A stretch of DNA of 64,000 nt, taken from Palaemon carinicauda (lineage: Eukaryota > Arthropoda > Malacostraca > Decapoda > Palaemonidae). Below, in pieces: positions 11,401 to 21,640 of this stretch (position 1 is its first letter; each line of letters starts with the position of its first letter). The position numbers were made by a program, and so were the translations under genes. The notes beneath the pieces are model-generated. The model ran no database searches. It was not told the origin of the DNA and saw only the letters and a program-made list of their open reading frames with translations. The stretch spans positions 33,956,717 through 34,020,716 of the forward strand of contig NC_090730.1 of NCBI RefSeq assembly GCF_036898095.1, written 5' to 3'.

Positions 11401-12295
11401 ATCAACTACAGAAAAAAACAGGAGCAGTCACAAAAGAAGAGAATATTTTTGGGGGTTGCATAAGACATTAGCTTTGTGTCACCTAATCGGATTTCAGTTC
11501 ATTATTTTCAAAATAGAAAACAGTAGAAATCAATTGTTTTCGGATGTCTTAGAGGGAAGGAAATCATCTGACTGAATAATGTAATGAGATTCATCACGGT
11601 GTACGCTTTCCTTCACGATCATAATATCCAACACAATTTAAACCATACCCATAAAATGATAAGCCCTATAAAGTAACACATGAAATTTAGCAACGATCCA
11701 CAATCTATTAATGATATGAATAAAGGGATAAGAAGGGAGGGTGTGTAAAAGGCTATTTTTCTTTTTAATACCAGATGTGTCTACCGCGTTCTTTGGCCTT
11801 TTACTGTTTCTATTATATTGTTGCTTCCTTTCTCTTGGAATAGTAATATACCACTCTTCCATCCACCTTGATTGAAGGCGAGTATTATTGTAATATGTTA
11901 CTTAAGAAACTGATTTACAGATACAAAATATTCTCCCCCCAGTTATTTAACTTTTTTCAGTTTATATTTAAATTCCTTCTTTTATCCGTGAAAATAACCT
12001 CGGTTACATCCATCTTCAGAAGTGAGAGAGCAGAAGGCGAATTACTATTTTTAACATAAAGTGCTTCCAGTCATAAAAACTAATGAAATAGTGCTTTGAT
12101 TTTTCTTAATTATTCTTTACCACCTCAAAGACAAACCCTAACATCTGGAAGCTGGTCAGGAACTGAAAGCGAAAAAGTGGTTGGGGATATTAGCTTTTTA
12201 TGATGCAATCCATGTTCAAAGGTTAGAATTCTTAAGCACCTGAAATTAGAAATAAAATTGTACATTTTGAAATGAAAATGATTTTTACTGGAACT

Positions 12296-12299
<4 letters not shown>
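11401..12299. other. no gene recognised
   Basis: AT-rich sequence with only short frames in both strands. Confidence 0.6.

Positions 12300-12369
<70 letters not shown>
12300..12369. repeat. (GA)n microsatellite
   Basis: Uninterrupted dinucleotide repeat. Confidence 0.95.
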
Positions 12370-12372
<3 letters not shown>

Positions 12373-13152
12373 GAAAAGTTTTGTCCTCGGTGATATCATC
12401 GTGGAAAAAAGAAATGGATCAAAGTCAATTAGTATTTCTTGGGAAAACTAACAGGTAGAAAAACTACCGAAAATATAAATGACCAAAATTGTAATTGTGT
12501 TTTGACTTGGCGATCTTGTTATACTATCCAAGAATAAATAATGATTGAATTTTCAAGGTTATTATTTTTCATATTTGAGGTAATTGCTGAGGATGAAATG
12601 CAGATGTTTTACAAAAAGTTTTCTCTGACATGTTTATTGCTAAAAACAATGTTAATAAAACAGTAGTTAATGATATATACCATTGAATTTTATTTACATC
12701 TTATCTATTATTTGTTTCACTTCAGTTCCTTCCTTAAACCATGAAAACATTTAATTTTGAAAAGTGCAAAACCACGATTTTTTGTAATATGTATTATTAA
12801 TTCCTATGTTTCTTCATCCTTTTTACTGTATCTCTTTATTTTTTCCTCACGTAATCAATTGTTTTTCTTTATCATATCATTGCTACATATGTATACAAAC
12901 CATTCTTTTACTTGATGCAAAATGCAAAAATTATACGATAAGTGAACTTATAAATCTCGTGGAGTTACTCCTCATTTTTTCTACTCTATTTTCTAAATAG
13001 AAATGCATGATTTGTTTATCAATAACTTCATCAACTATATAAAAGACACAAACAATAGAAAAATTGGGCAAATCTATGCAGTCTCTAATTGTTGATAAAA
13101 GGACGAGTAATGGGGTTATTTGCATATTCAAATTTAGGATGATTCCCGAGTG
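12370..13152. other. no gene recognised
   Basis: AT-rich sequence without motif-bearing frames. Confidence 0.6.
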
Positions 13153-13195
<43 letters not shown>

Positions 13196-13330
13196 GCTAA
13201 GCTACAACCCTAGTTGGAAAAGTAGGAGGTTATAAGCTTAAGGGCTCCGACAGGGAAAAATTGCCCAGTGAGGAGAGGTAATAAGGAAATACATAAACGA
13301 TATAAGAAGTAATGAACATTAGTATCAGAA
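13153..13330 (+). repeat. (ATT)n-headed dispersed repeat, copy 2 (short)
   Basis: The (ATT)n tract at 13153-13195 is followed by the same GCTAAGCTACAACCCTAGTT block as copy 1. Similarity is lost after about 130 bp, so this is a truncated copy. Confidence 0.8.
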
Positions 13331-13817
13331 TGTCTATCAAGAAATGGAACTTAAATATTTAGGTATACACAAAGTGGGTTTCTCCAAGAAAGCTCATCAG
13401 AAGACAGTAAACATGTCTATTTGCAAAAATAACTCAAAATGCAAAGCTACTATTTATGTGTATTGTTTTTTATTTATTCATTTTTTTTTTTACTCAAGAC
13501 CGATTCAGATCATGATATGACAATTTACAGTAATCATTGTGATTATGAGGTCACGCGAGAGTTCCGTGAAATTAGCTTTTTATAAACAGCCTTTATCTCT
13601 ACGTAAAAAAATGAAGACCCACAATTCCACATGGTAAAACCAGCAAAATGATTTGCCATGAAATCAAGAATCCTACAATTTCAGAAGACATGTCTTCTAC
13701 GCGTTTAGATACCTTAATCCACCAAATGAATATTACCTTTCTGGTGAAGCAAATATTATTCATTTCTTTCAGTGGGACTGCAATTTACCTTGCAGGAGCT
13801 TTTATTAATTAGTTAGT
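13331..13817. other. no gene recognised
   Basis: AT-rich sequence between a dispersed repeat and a SINE. Confidence 0.55.
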
Positions 13818-14148
13818 GTTTTGGTGGCCTGTTGGTAACGTCCTTGCCTGGTGATTGCCAGACTGGGGTTCAAGTCCCGCTGAAACTTGTTAATCTCTTG
13901 TGTCGTTGCAACCTCACCATCCTTGTTAGCTAAGAATGGGTGGTTTGGGGGAGCCTATAGGTCTATCTTCTGAGTTATCAGACGCCATTGCCTTGCCCTC
14001 CATGGCCCTAGCTTGGGTGGAAAGGTGGCCTGGACACAGATCATATGCATGCATGGTCAGTTTCTAGGACATCGTTCTGCTTGATAGAGTAGTGTCACTG
14101 TCCCTTGCCTCTACTATTTATGTGCCCTTTAAACCTTTAAACCTTTAA
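13818..14148 (+). mobile_element. tRNA-derived SINE
   Basis: A pol III A box (TGGCCTGTTGG at 13825-13835) and B box (GGTTCAAGTCC at 13867-13877) stand ~32 bp apart in a tRNA-like head. A ~240-bp body follows, then a 3' tail of repeated TTTAAACC units (14129-14148). This is the plan of a tRNA-head SINE. The tRNA part has no clean cloverleaf, so it is not a working tRNA gene. Confidence 0.75.
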
Positions 14149-14625
14149 CGTGTGAAACAACTTCAGCTGAATGAAAATAGCTGGTTCAATATTTCTTCAA
14201 GCAGTATGAAATTCTATTCCACATTCATAATCATCATTACTCATAACCAGTTTCAGGATATCAATCTCATTGGAATATTAACTCTGCATATAAGGTTGGG
14301 AACAATGTTTTCTTTGTTTTATATAATATTATCTATATATAGATATCTGGTTATAAAAAGGCAAATGAAGACGTCAGGTATATGAATGACAATAATATAT
14401 ATATAAACTTTCGGTTATCAACACTGTCTTCCTACAACAATTATAATAACAGTGAAATTTTGTCATAAATGATATATTCAATGGAATCAGGCGTGAAAGA
14501 AACCCTAACTTATATGAAAAAAATGTATATTTGTCGTATACGTGGTTTTGCGCTAACATTCAATGAATAAACAACTTGATAAGAGAATCAAATACACACA
14601 TGTATACGAATATACATGTATATAC

Positions 14626-14627
<2 letters not shown>
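14149..14627. other. no gene recognised
   Basis: AT-rich sequence leading into a TA tract. Confidence 0.55.

Positions 14628-14706
<79 letters not shown>
14628..14706. repeat. (TA)n microsatellite flanking DIRS copy A
   Basis: The TA tract ends exactly where the DIRS terminus begins at 14707. Confidence 0.95.
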
Positions 14707-14708
<2 letters not shown>

Positions 14709-15035
14709 ATTTTGAGCTAAGTGAAAAATCTATTTTCGGGTGAAATGGCCATGTCGTCCTGATGGAAGTTCCTATAAGTAGCTTCCTAAGGGATATATGT
14801 ACTACAGTGATATTCCCAGAGAATTTTAGCTTTGGGTATCCAGAATTCTAACTCCTGGCGCAAATATCCTTAAATTTCTCTCAAGGATATCGCATATTAT
14901 CAGATGACGTATTCTTGACACGCCACATAGCAATCTGCACCCCTAATAGCGTTTACGTTTTGAGGGGGAAGTGGCAGAATAGAAGGGGAGCCGTATCAAG
15001 GTTACCCTAGTTCTCATACTACTATTGAGTATCAC
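14707..15035 (-). repeat. right inverted terminal repeat of DIRS copy A
   Basis: About 330 bp here are the reverse complement of 27540-27869, sharing CATGTCGTCCTGATGGAAG and the following blocks. The outermost ~47 bp are unique to this end and are mirrored in the internal complementary region. Confidence 0.8.
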
Positions 15036-15142
15036 AACAGCGCCATATCCAAGATGGAGAACATTCCTTGTAGCATTGATTATGGTACAGTACTTCGGGA
15101 GGAATACTGTGAAGGTCTTTTCTTTTTGAAAAGAAGGGTGGG

Positions 15143-15241
15143 TCCATCAGGACGACATGGCCATCTCACCCAAAAATCGATTTTTTGCTTCACTCAAAAT
15201 CCGTTTTTTGGGCTCAAGCCATATCGTCCTGAAGGAAGCTA
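15143..15241 (-). repeat. internal complementary region of DIRS copy A
   Basis: One half is complementary to the right outer end (14707 onward) and the other half to the left outer end (27869 inward), joined back to back. In DIRS-1 this region is thought to template circularisation of the cDNA. Confidence 0.8.
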
Positions 15242-16021
15242 CCAGAGCATTAATGTATCTGTGGGTTTTCACCAGTGACTTGACCTTTGGACAACATTTC
15301 TGTGGTCATTTGGACCAATTGAGATAAATGACGTTACCGTTATCCGTCATCATCACTAATTATAAACGGTGTTAGTGCTTCCTGCCCCCTACAGGGAAGA
15401 GTCATTCTGGACAGTAGAAAAGGGGTCTCAAAGGTTGACATATATTGTATGAACAAACATAAGTGTGCACTGAATATTCAAACCGTCTTATAGTTCGTAT
15501 ATATTGCCGAATCAATATCAGTGTCTCTTTGCGAGCATACAACTATATGAAGAATACTTACTTTTCTAAGCCAAAAAACTCTGGCATTTTACGCATGAAA
15601 TTTTTGGACAAATTAGGATGCCATTACATTCTGAATTAACCAGTAAGACGAATGTAGCATGATAACGGAATTATGCACGTAACGTATACAGAAATTATAT
15701 TTCTTTCTTGAAAGGGAAAGAAAATAATGAGTGCCACTTTGATTGAAGAAAAAATTATAATAAAATTTCTCCTCGTAATTTCTGTACAGGTTACATTCTA
15801 TCAACACTGTGTACTACGTACACACAGCATTAGGAGCTCACACTAAAAGTGATGACCCCTTCTCCCATTAATTGACAGTCTCAGTCAATTAACTGTTCAT
15901 CGCAGAATTAGACGACAGGTTTTAATACACTACCTGACGCCACCACATAATGCTTCAGTTCATGGACCTGCTTAGCCTAGTGTTTGTAAAACACTCTGGA
16001 TGATTTCCATACGGTGAATGA
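15242..16021 (-). other. 3' untranslated region of DIRS copy A
   Basis: Non-coding sequence colinear with 52380-53120 of copy B, between the recombinase and the internal complementary region. Confidence 0.7.
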
Positions 16022-16797
16022 ACGAAGACACTCAAAGTCCATATACTGAAAGAAGTTTAGTGATGAAGCAATTTTTCTCCGAACATGACCTGCGGGAGTA
16101 CTGTCAGGATCTGCTCTACGAATAAAGTAATTGAGCTTTGCCCTCAGTTGTTTTAGGGATAAGTTTGATCCAGAGGTTTCTCCTATAAAGAGCTGTCCTC
16201 CCCTGAAGTCTGAAGTCTACGAAGATACACCTTTAGACACTCTACAGGACATAGAGAGACATCTTCCTTCAGAGGGCAGATTCTCCAGGAACCCCACCTT
16301 TTAGGGGGTAGCTCGTTCTTAGCGAGAAAGGTTGGATCAGGAAAGAGATTCAGTTCTCCCGCTTCTGTGAACTGAATGTGGCCCTCATCTCTAGATAGAG
16401 CCCCTATTTCACTAACTCTAGGCCCAGAGGCTATAGCAAACAGAAAAATGATCCTTTGGGTTAGATCCTTGAGGGAACAATCTTCATTGTTCATAGATGA
16501 GGCATAATGTAGGACCTTGTCCAAAGACCATGAGATGGGCTTTGGTGGTGGGGCAGGCCTAAGCCTTGCACATGCCTTCAGAATCTTATTAAAGATTTCA
16601 TTCGACAGATCTACTTGAAAGGCATATAGAAGAGGTCTAGTCAAGGCTGATTTGCATGTAGTTATTGTGTTGGCCGCCAGGCCTTGATTATGAAGGTGGA
16701 CAAAGAAGGAGAGACAGAAATTCATTGAAATTTCTTTCTGTCCTTTTGCTTTAACAAAAGCAACCCACTTTTTCCAAGAAGACTCATATTGTCTTCT
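16022..16797 (-). pseudogene. DIRS tyrosine recombinase, C-terminal part (copy A)
   Basis: The main open part (16725-16183, 180 codons) starts in the core-binding domain and reaches the catalytic Arg in G-P-R-V-S-E (residue 103). One base is missing near 16222 relative to copy B, shifting the frame into an early stop at 16180. In the frame beyond, the second catalytic motif H-x-x-R (in A-G-H-V-R-R-K-I, about 16095) and the F-Y-K-H-Y tyrosine motif are still readable. Tyrosine recombinases integrate the circular DIRS cDNA. The N-terminal part of the same gene lies beyond the inserted LTR element at 21423-21640. Confidence 0.8.
16794..16797. repeat. target-site duplication TTCT (left)
   Basis: TTCT directly before the LTR is repeated at 21423-21426. 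Copy B has the uninterrupted DIRS sequence with a single AGAA (TTCT) at this point. Confidence 0.85.
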
Positions 16798-17682
16798 TGT
16801 GGCGGGATGTTAAAAAAAAACAAGCCCCACACCCTGAATCACACCTACTGACAATGGTCCCACAACACAAACTTTCCCCTTACTTTATCAACTGGACTCT
16901 TGGACAAAAGGACAAACAAAACAAAACATACCCTTAAAACTATATTTCCTAATACCACAATACTTAACATGGAACCATTCACAATCAAAATAATAATCAC
17001 ACTTACAACTAATCATGAACTTCACACTAAATATATAATAACCACCATTCAAATAATCAACGAAACCCCTAACAAAACTTAAATCAACCGCACACCAACA
17101 CCCAAATAAATATCTGTGTTTATATATATTTTATAGACACCAACACTGTCTATACACACAAGCCAACTGTCTTTTATGGCACAACACCACTAAATGAAAC
17201 CCGAAGATTGTTTTCAATTTCCATAACGGACTTAACTCCTCGGGGTCATGGTTGTCATCGTCGTCGATATCATCATCATCATCAACATCATCATCCTAAA
17301 TCTTAATTGTAATAAACAGGCCAGGTCGTCAACAGTTGATCAATCAAATGAGCAGTCCAAACAAAATCGTAATACAGGCCAAGTCATCAACAATACATCC
17401 ACTTTCAAAAAACTTGGGTCTCTCCAAAGGAGTTAGCCTCACCAAAGGAGGAATCACGGCTCAGAAAATCAAAAATCACTTCCTCGCTGGTAAAGAAAAA
17501 TAATAATTCCAGCGTTCACACAACTGACTCAGGACGCAGTCAATCAAAAAAAGCATTCGCTCCGAAACATTCACCACTGTCGTAACCTAACTAAAAAATG
17601 TAAACAAACAATCTCATTTAAACCAACAGTCTTTCTCACCACAAACGATCGTTAACCTAACTACTTTCGCTCGCTAACACAA

Positions 17683-17747
<65 letters not shown>

Positions 17748-17801
17748 GGATTTGGCAAAAACAAAAAAAAATAAAAATAAAGCAAAAATAAATCCTCCAC
17801 A
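16798..17801 (-). repeat. 3' LTR (left in + coordinates)
   Basis: A 1004-bp repeat that starts TGTGGCGGGATG and ends CCTCCACA in + orientation. It differs from the other LTR by only a few substitutions plus length changes in A and CT runs. It contains (CT)n at about 17684-17744. Confidence 0.95.
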
Positions 17802-17803
17802 TT

Positions 17804-17818
17804 CCTCCCCCCTTACTT
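17804..17818 (-). other. polypurine tract
   Basis: On -, AAGTAAGGGGGGAGG lies two bases before the LTR, where plus-strand DNA synthesis is primed. Confidence 0.8.
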
Positions 17819-17842
17819 TGCCAAATCCTTCTCACACAACAC

Positions 17843-18541
17843 TTACATTATTTTTTTCATAACCCAGTCGCAGTCGGGAACGGGACCTCTACTTCGAGTA
17901 ACTGGGCCCCCATATACTCTCTCATTCACTTCTTCCTTATCACAATCATTCGCTACATTAACACTATTCTTATCTAAATCCCTATCATCTAATATATCAT
18001 GTACAATCATATCTACCTCGTTCTCTTCTGGCCCTATAATTACACTCATTTCTGTAAACAGTTCATCCATTTCATCAAAAACATTCTCAACTTTAGCAAA
18101 AGATTCATTCATGCTACTAATCATTCTCCTATCTCTCATTCTCGCATTCGTCATCCTTTCTTTTACATCACCTAAGGAAAAGCCACACACACTATAGGTA
18201 TCATTCATACTCAGCCATGATTCATCTGTATTAATACATTTATCCTCCACACACACTTGCACATTTACACCCTTGTCATACTTATTCGTATTCTTACCTA
18301 TACCTATAAATTTCCCTTGCACTTTCTCCTCACTTAAAACTTTCAAACGCCTCTTTTTCCTATAATCAACTAACACTAATTGTTTATTTTCCAGCCCCAA
18401 TTTCTCATGCATACTAGATTCATACTTGCTCATTTCCAACCAATTACTCATCCCATTCTCACAAACATTAATCCTATTCCTTCCACACACACAGGAGGAC
18501 TCACCTAGCTGAACCCTCTTACACTCTAGTTTCCCGAACAT
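17843..18541 (-). CDS. ORF2 of the LTR element, unknown product, probably made by -1 frameshift from gag
   Basis: This 232-codon frame overlaps the end of gag by 16 nt and is in the -1 frame relative to it. It has no D-T/S-G protease motif, no RT and no integrase motif. The N-terminal third is cysteine-containing and basic, and the middle is acidic. The tail contains G-G-P-V-T-R-S-R-G-P-V-P-D, similar to what is often seen near the C-terminus of Ty3-type integrases. It may be a pol remnant left after a large internal deletion, or an accessory protein. Its own ATG is at 18541, but the slippery heptamer at 18529-18535 makes a Gag fusion more likely. Confidence 0.65.
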   Translation of the reverse strand: MFGKLECKRVQLGESSCVCGRNRINVCENGMSNWLEMSKYESSMHEKLGLENKQLVLVDYRKKRRLKVLSEEKVQGKFIGIGKNTNKYDKGVNVQVCVEDKCINTDESWLSMNDTYSVCGFSLGDVKERMTNARMRDRRMISSMNESFAKVENVFDEMDELFTEMSVIIGPEENEVDMIVHDILDDRDLDKNSVNVANDCDKEEVNERVYGGPVTRSRGPVPDCDWVMKKIM

Positions 18542-20349
18542 CCTGGCTGATTTACTCCCTTCTTCCTACATACCCTAGCTACATGCCCATCTGCACCACA
18601 TTCAGTACACTTACCCCGTGGCTCCTTGCACATTCTAGCATAATGACCATCCTTACCACAATTACCGCAAATCACATTTGTACGATTACTCCGACATCCA
18701 CTCGCTATGTGCCCTGTCATACCACACCGATAACATTTTACCCCCTTCTCTTTCTTGCACTCGCTAATTCTATGCCCTACCTCACCACATCCAAAACAAG
18801 CACCTAGAGCCCATCTACATTCATTCTTCTTATGACCTTCCTTTCCACACCTATAACACTTTTCATTACGGACACGACTATCTGACATACCTCGATGTGC
18901 ACTCACACTCCTATCCCTATTGCGCCAATTACCCTGCCTAAATCCTTCATTTGTCCTTACAGGTATTCCCACATTACTCGCCCTAACACTCCTATCTACT
19001 ACATTATCAGCTACCCTCATTGGTCCTCTCAAAATTGCGTCCTTATAACTACCAAATTCTATTACACTTTCTTCCATTCCAGTTCTTACACTCACAGATT
19101 TACTTTCTTTCATACACCTATCCAACTCGTAATCCTCAACTATCTCTAAAATATCATCCCATGTCAATCTTTCTTTCGTCCACCTCATTTTCTCCTTCCG
19201 TTTCAAATTAACAAACTCAGCAACATTCTCGGGTACAGTAGCCAAAAACTTCCTCATTAACTCCTTATTCTCATTTATACCTTCATCCCCATACTTCTTC
19301 CTAGCTAAAGTTTCCAACCTACATACGTACATTGATATCGCTTCTCCTGCATTCATCCGTGCTTCATCAAAATCATTCTTACGCTTATACTTAACACTCC
19401 CTTTCATACGTTTTACCTGCTCAATTATTCTTTTTTTCACACTTTCATAATCAACGTCCCCTACACTCATTATCACTCCATACATCGTCAACAAATACCC
19501 AGTCAAATATTCTCCTAACTCCCTAGCCCAAACTCTTTTACTATCACCATACTTATCCTGACAATACCTCTCATACTCCTTGAAAAAATCATATACATCC
19601 CTACTGCTATGCTCATTGAACCTTTCACACCGAGGTACCTCTCTCATAAACACAGTCTTACACACATCACGTTCATTCTCACTGCTATCATCACTGTCTA
19701 CTCCCTTGTTACCTTCTTCCTCATTCGAATACAATGAATCCACTTCCACACTTAAATTCCTTTCCTTAACCATTCCTTTCTTACCCTTTTTCTTACTTAC
19801 CACTTTCACCCATTCACGATCGTCCTTGCTATCAGCCTGATACTTTTTCTTCCCTTTCTTCACATCACTTTTACCTTTCCTTTCATCTTTCCTCTCACCT
19901 TTCTGTTCATCCTTACTATGCCTAATTCCCTTATCTTCAATATCACCATCACTATTACTACTATCACTATCACTTCCTTTCCCATTATCACCTACCTTAA
20001 CCTTCTCTTCCACTACCAACCCATTCCCCGAAGCTGAGGACACTCCTCCGACTGCACCTTCACCCATTATAGTTTTCATCATCCCCATGACTTGCCCCAT
20101 CATATCTTCCATTCGTTTCTCTATTCGTTCTTCATTCTCTCGCATCCTCATCTCAACACATTCTTCCACTCTCTCTACTGTCCCCTTTAACTCCCTAAGC
20201 TCCTTCTGCATCGCCGCATTCTCCCAGTTCAACCTCTCATTCTCTATTAGCAACCTCTCCTCACGCTCCTTACTCAGCCGCAATTCCTCCTTCAGTAACT
20301 TGTTCTGCTCTTCCATTTTCATCAACCTTAATCTAATTTCATATCCCAA
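18526..20349 (-). CDS. gag: Gag with five CCHC zinc knuckles
   Basis: The 607-codon frame starts with a strongly charged heptad-like coiled coil (about residues 5-80). A low-complexity Lys/Glu/Ser region follows, then a capsid-like helical region (about 230-430), and finally five C-x2-C-x4-H-x4-C knuckles in the last ~110 residues. The knuckles include C-Y-R-C-G-K-E-G-H, C-F-G-C-G-E-V-G-H and C-G-N-C-G-K-D-G-H. Multiple knuckles imply RNA packaging. It is intact from ATG to TAG, ~45 nt downstream of the primer-binding site. No pol follows, so particles would depend on another element's enzymes. Confidence 0.88.
   Translation of the reverse strand: MGYEIRLRLMKMEEQNKLLKEELRLSKEREERLLIENERLNWENAAMQKELRELKGTVERVEECVEMRMRENEERIEKRMEDMMGQVMGMMKTIMGEGAVGGVSSASGNGLVVEEKVKVGDNGKGSDSDSSNSDGDIEDKGIRHSKDEQKGERKDERKGKSDVKKGKKKYQADSKDDREWVKVVSKKKGKKGMVKERNLSVEVDSLYSNEEEGNKGVDSDDSSENERDVCKTVFMREVPRCERFNEHSSRDVYDFFKEYERYCQDKYGDSKRVWARELGEYLTGYLLTMYGVIMSVGDVDYESVKKRIIEQVKRMKGSVKYKRKNDFDEARMNAGEAISMYVCRLETLARKKYGDEGINENKELMRKFLATVPENVAEFVNLKRKEKMRWTKERLTWDDILEIVEDYELDRCMKESKSVSVRTGMEESVIEFGSYKDAILRGPMRVADNVVDRSVRASNVGIPVRTNEGFRQGNWRNRDRSVSAHRGMSDSRVRNEKCYRCGKEGHKKNECRWALGACFGCGEVGHRISECKKEKGVKCYRCGMTGHIASGCRSNRTNVICGNCGKDGHYARMCKEPRGKCTECGADGHVARVCRKKGVNQPGCSGN
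18529..18535 (-). promoter_or_regulatory. -1 ribosomal frameshift heptamer GGGAAAC
   Basis: On -, the gag frame reads G-GGA-AAC directly followed by the gag stop TAG (18528-18526). GGGAAAC fits X-XXY-YYZ and is a recognised slippery sequence at a type D retrovirus gag-pro junction. The -1 frame leads straight into ORF2. A possible short bulged stem (TCCTCC with GGA-A-GGA) lies ~20 nt downstream; no strong pseudoknot was found by eye. Confidence 0.7.
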
Positions 20350-20393
20350 TGCAGTCCTTTGTCCAAGAGTCTAGCTTCAATCCCACCTCGGCA

Positions 20394-20411
20394 GTCCCTG
20401 TTCGGGCGCCA
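20394..20411 (-). other. primer-binding site, tRNA-Lys type
   Basis: On -, TGGCGCCCGAACAGGGAC lies 6 nt after the 5' LTR. It is identical to the 18-nt site complementary to the tRNA-Lys 3' end used by many retroelements. Confidence 0.9.
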
Positions 20412-20417
20412 AAATAA

Positions 20418-21303
20418 TGTGGCGGGATGTTAAAAAAAACAAGCCCCACACCCTGAATCACACCTACTGACAATGGTCCCACAACACAAACTTTCCCCTT
20501 ACTTTATCAACTGGACTCTTGGACAAAAGGACAAACAAAACAAAACATACCCTTAAAACTATATTTCCTAATACCACAATACTTAACATGGAACCATTCA
20601 CAATCAAAATAATAATCACACTTACAACTAATCATAAACTTCACACTAAATATATAATAACCACCATTCAAATAATCAACGAAACCCCTAACAAAACTTA
20701 AATCAACCGCACACCAACACCCAAATAAATATCTGTGTTTATATATATTTCATAGACACCAACACTGTCTATACACACAAGCCAACTGTCTTTTATGGCA
20801 CAACACCACTAAATGAAACCCGAAGATTGTTTTCAATTTCCATAACGGACTTAACTCCTCGGGGTCATGGTTGTCATCGTCGTCGATATCATCATCATCA
20901 TCAACATCATCATCCTAAATCTTAATTGTAATAAACAGGCCAGGTCGTCAACAGTTGATCAATCAAATGAGCAGTCCAAACAAAATCGTAATACAGGCCA
21001 AGTCATCAACAATACATCCACTTTCAAAAAACTTGGGTCTCTCCAAAGGAGTTAGCCTCACCAAAGGAGGAATCACGGCTCAGAAAATCAAAAATCACTT
21101 CCTCGCTGGTAAAGAAAAATAATAATTCCAGCGTTCACACAACTGACTCAGGACGCAGTCAATCAAAAAAAGCATTCGCTCCGAAACATTCACCACTGTC
21201 GTAACCTAACTAAAAAATGTAAACAAACAATCTCATTTAAACCAACAGTCTTTCTCACCACAAACGATCGTTAACCTAACTACTTTCGCTCGCTAACACA
21301 ATA

Positions 21304-21366
<63 letters not shown>

Positions 21367-21422
21367 GGATTTGGCAAAAACAAAAAAAAAAATAAAAATA
21401 AAGCAAAAATAAATCCTCCACA
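20418..21422 (-). repeat. 5' LTR (right in + coordinates)
   Basis: A 1005-bp partner of 16798-17801. I counted about two substitutions outside A-runs and the CT tract (for example AATCATGAAC versus AATCATAAAC), so identity is about 99.7% there. Confidence 0.95.
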
Positions 21423-21640
21423 TTCTCATTGACTTAGTCTTGTATTCTTCTAAGAATTCTATATTGCCTTCTGAGATCCCAAATCTTTTCCTAACCGCTA
21501 GGGCAAGGAAATCATGAAATGAAGGGTTCGGGTTCTTTATGATAAATCGAAGGCAATTAAATTCTGAACCTTCTGAAATAGTCCTGGGTTCAGAACTAGG
21601 GCCAGCCTCAGCTTCAGTTACTTCACTGAAGAGGACAGAT
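21423..21640 (-). pseudogene. DIRS tyrosine recombinase, N-terminal part (copy A)
   Basis: On -, the segment reads S-F-H-D-F-L-A-L-A-V-R-K-R-F-G and continues to E-E-Y-K-T-K-S-M, matching the recombinase N-terminus of copy B (about 50990-51100). It is cut off by the LTR insertion. The 4 bp next to the LTR (21423-21426) are the right target duplication. Confidence 0.75.

Larger units (their letters stand above)
16798..21422 (-). mobile_element. young pol-less LTR retrotransposon inserted in DIRS copy A
   Basis: Direct LTRs of ~1.0 kb begin TG and end CA and are flanked by a 4-bp duplication. On -, a tRNA-Lys-type primer-binding site follows the 5' LTR, then gag, an overlapping -1-frame ORF, a purine tract and the 3' LTR. 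The internal region is only 2.6 kb and has no RT, RNase H or integrase. The element is therefore non-autonomous but keeps open coding frames. The 4-bp TSD and zinc-knuckle Gag suggest a Ty3/gypsy relative. Confidence 0.9.

Noticed and set aside
13825..13880. tRNA gene
   Set aside because: A and B boxes are present but no cloverleaf closes, and the unit continues into a SINE body and tail.
14707..15206. Independent 500-bp foldback or MITE (also 53155-53656)
   Set aside because: Fully explained as DIRS internal complementary region plus right terminal repeat.
16900..17082. 60-codon frame repeated at 20519-20701 (also 17248/20867)
   Set aside because: Duplicated only because it lies in both LTRs; no start context or motif.
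17843..18541. Aspartic protease in ORF2
   Set aside because: No D-T-G or D-S-G motif anywhere in the frame.
18583..20374. Several + frames of 60-95 codons
   Set aside because: Antisense shadows of the Gag ORF.
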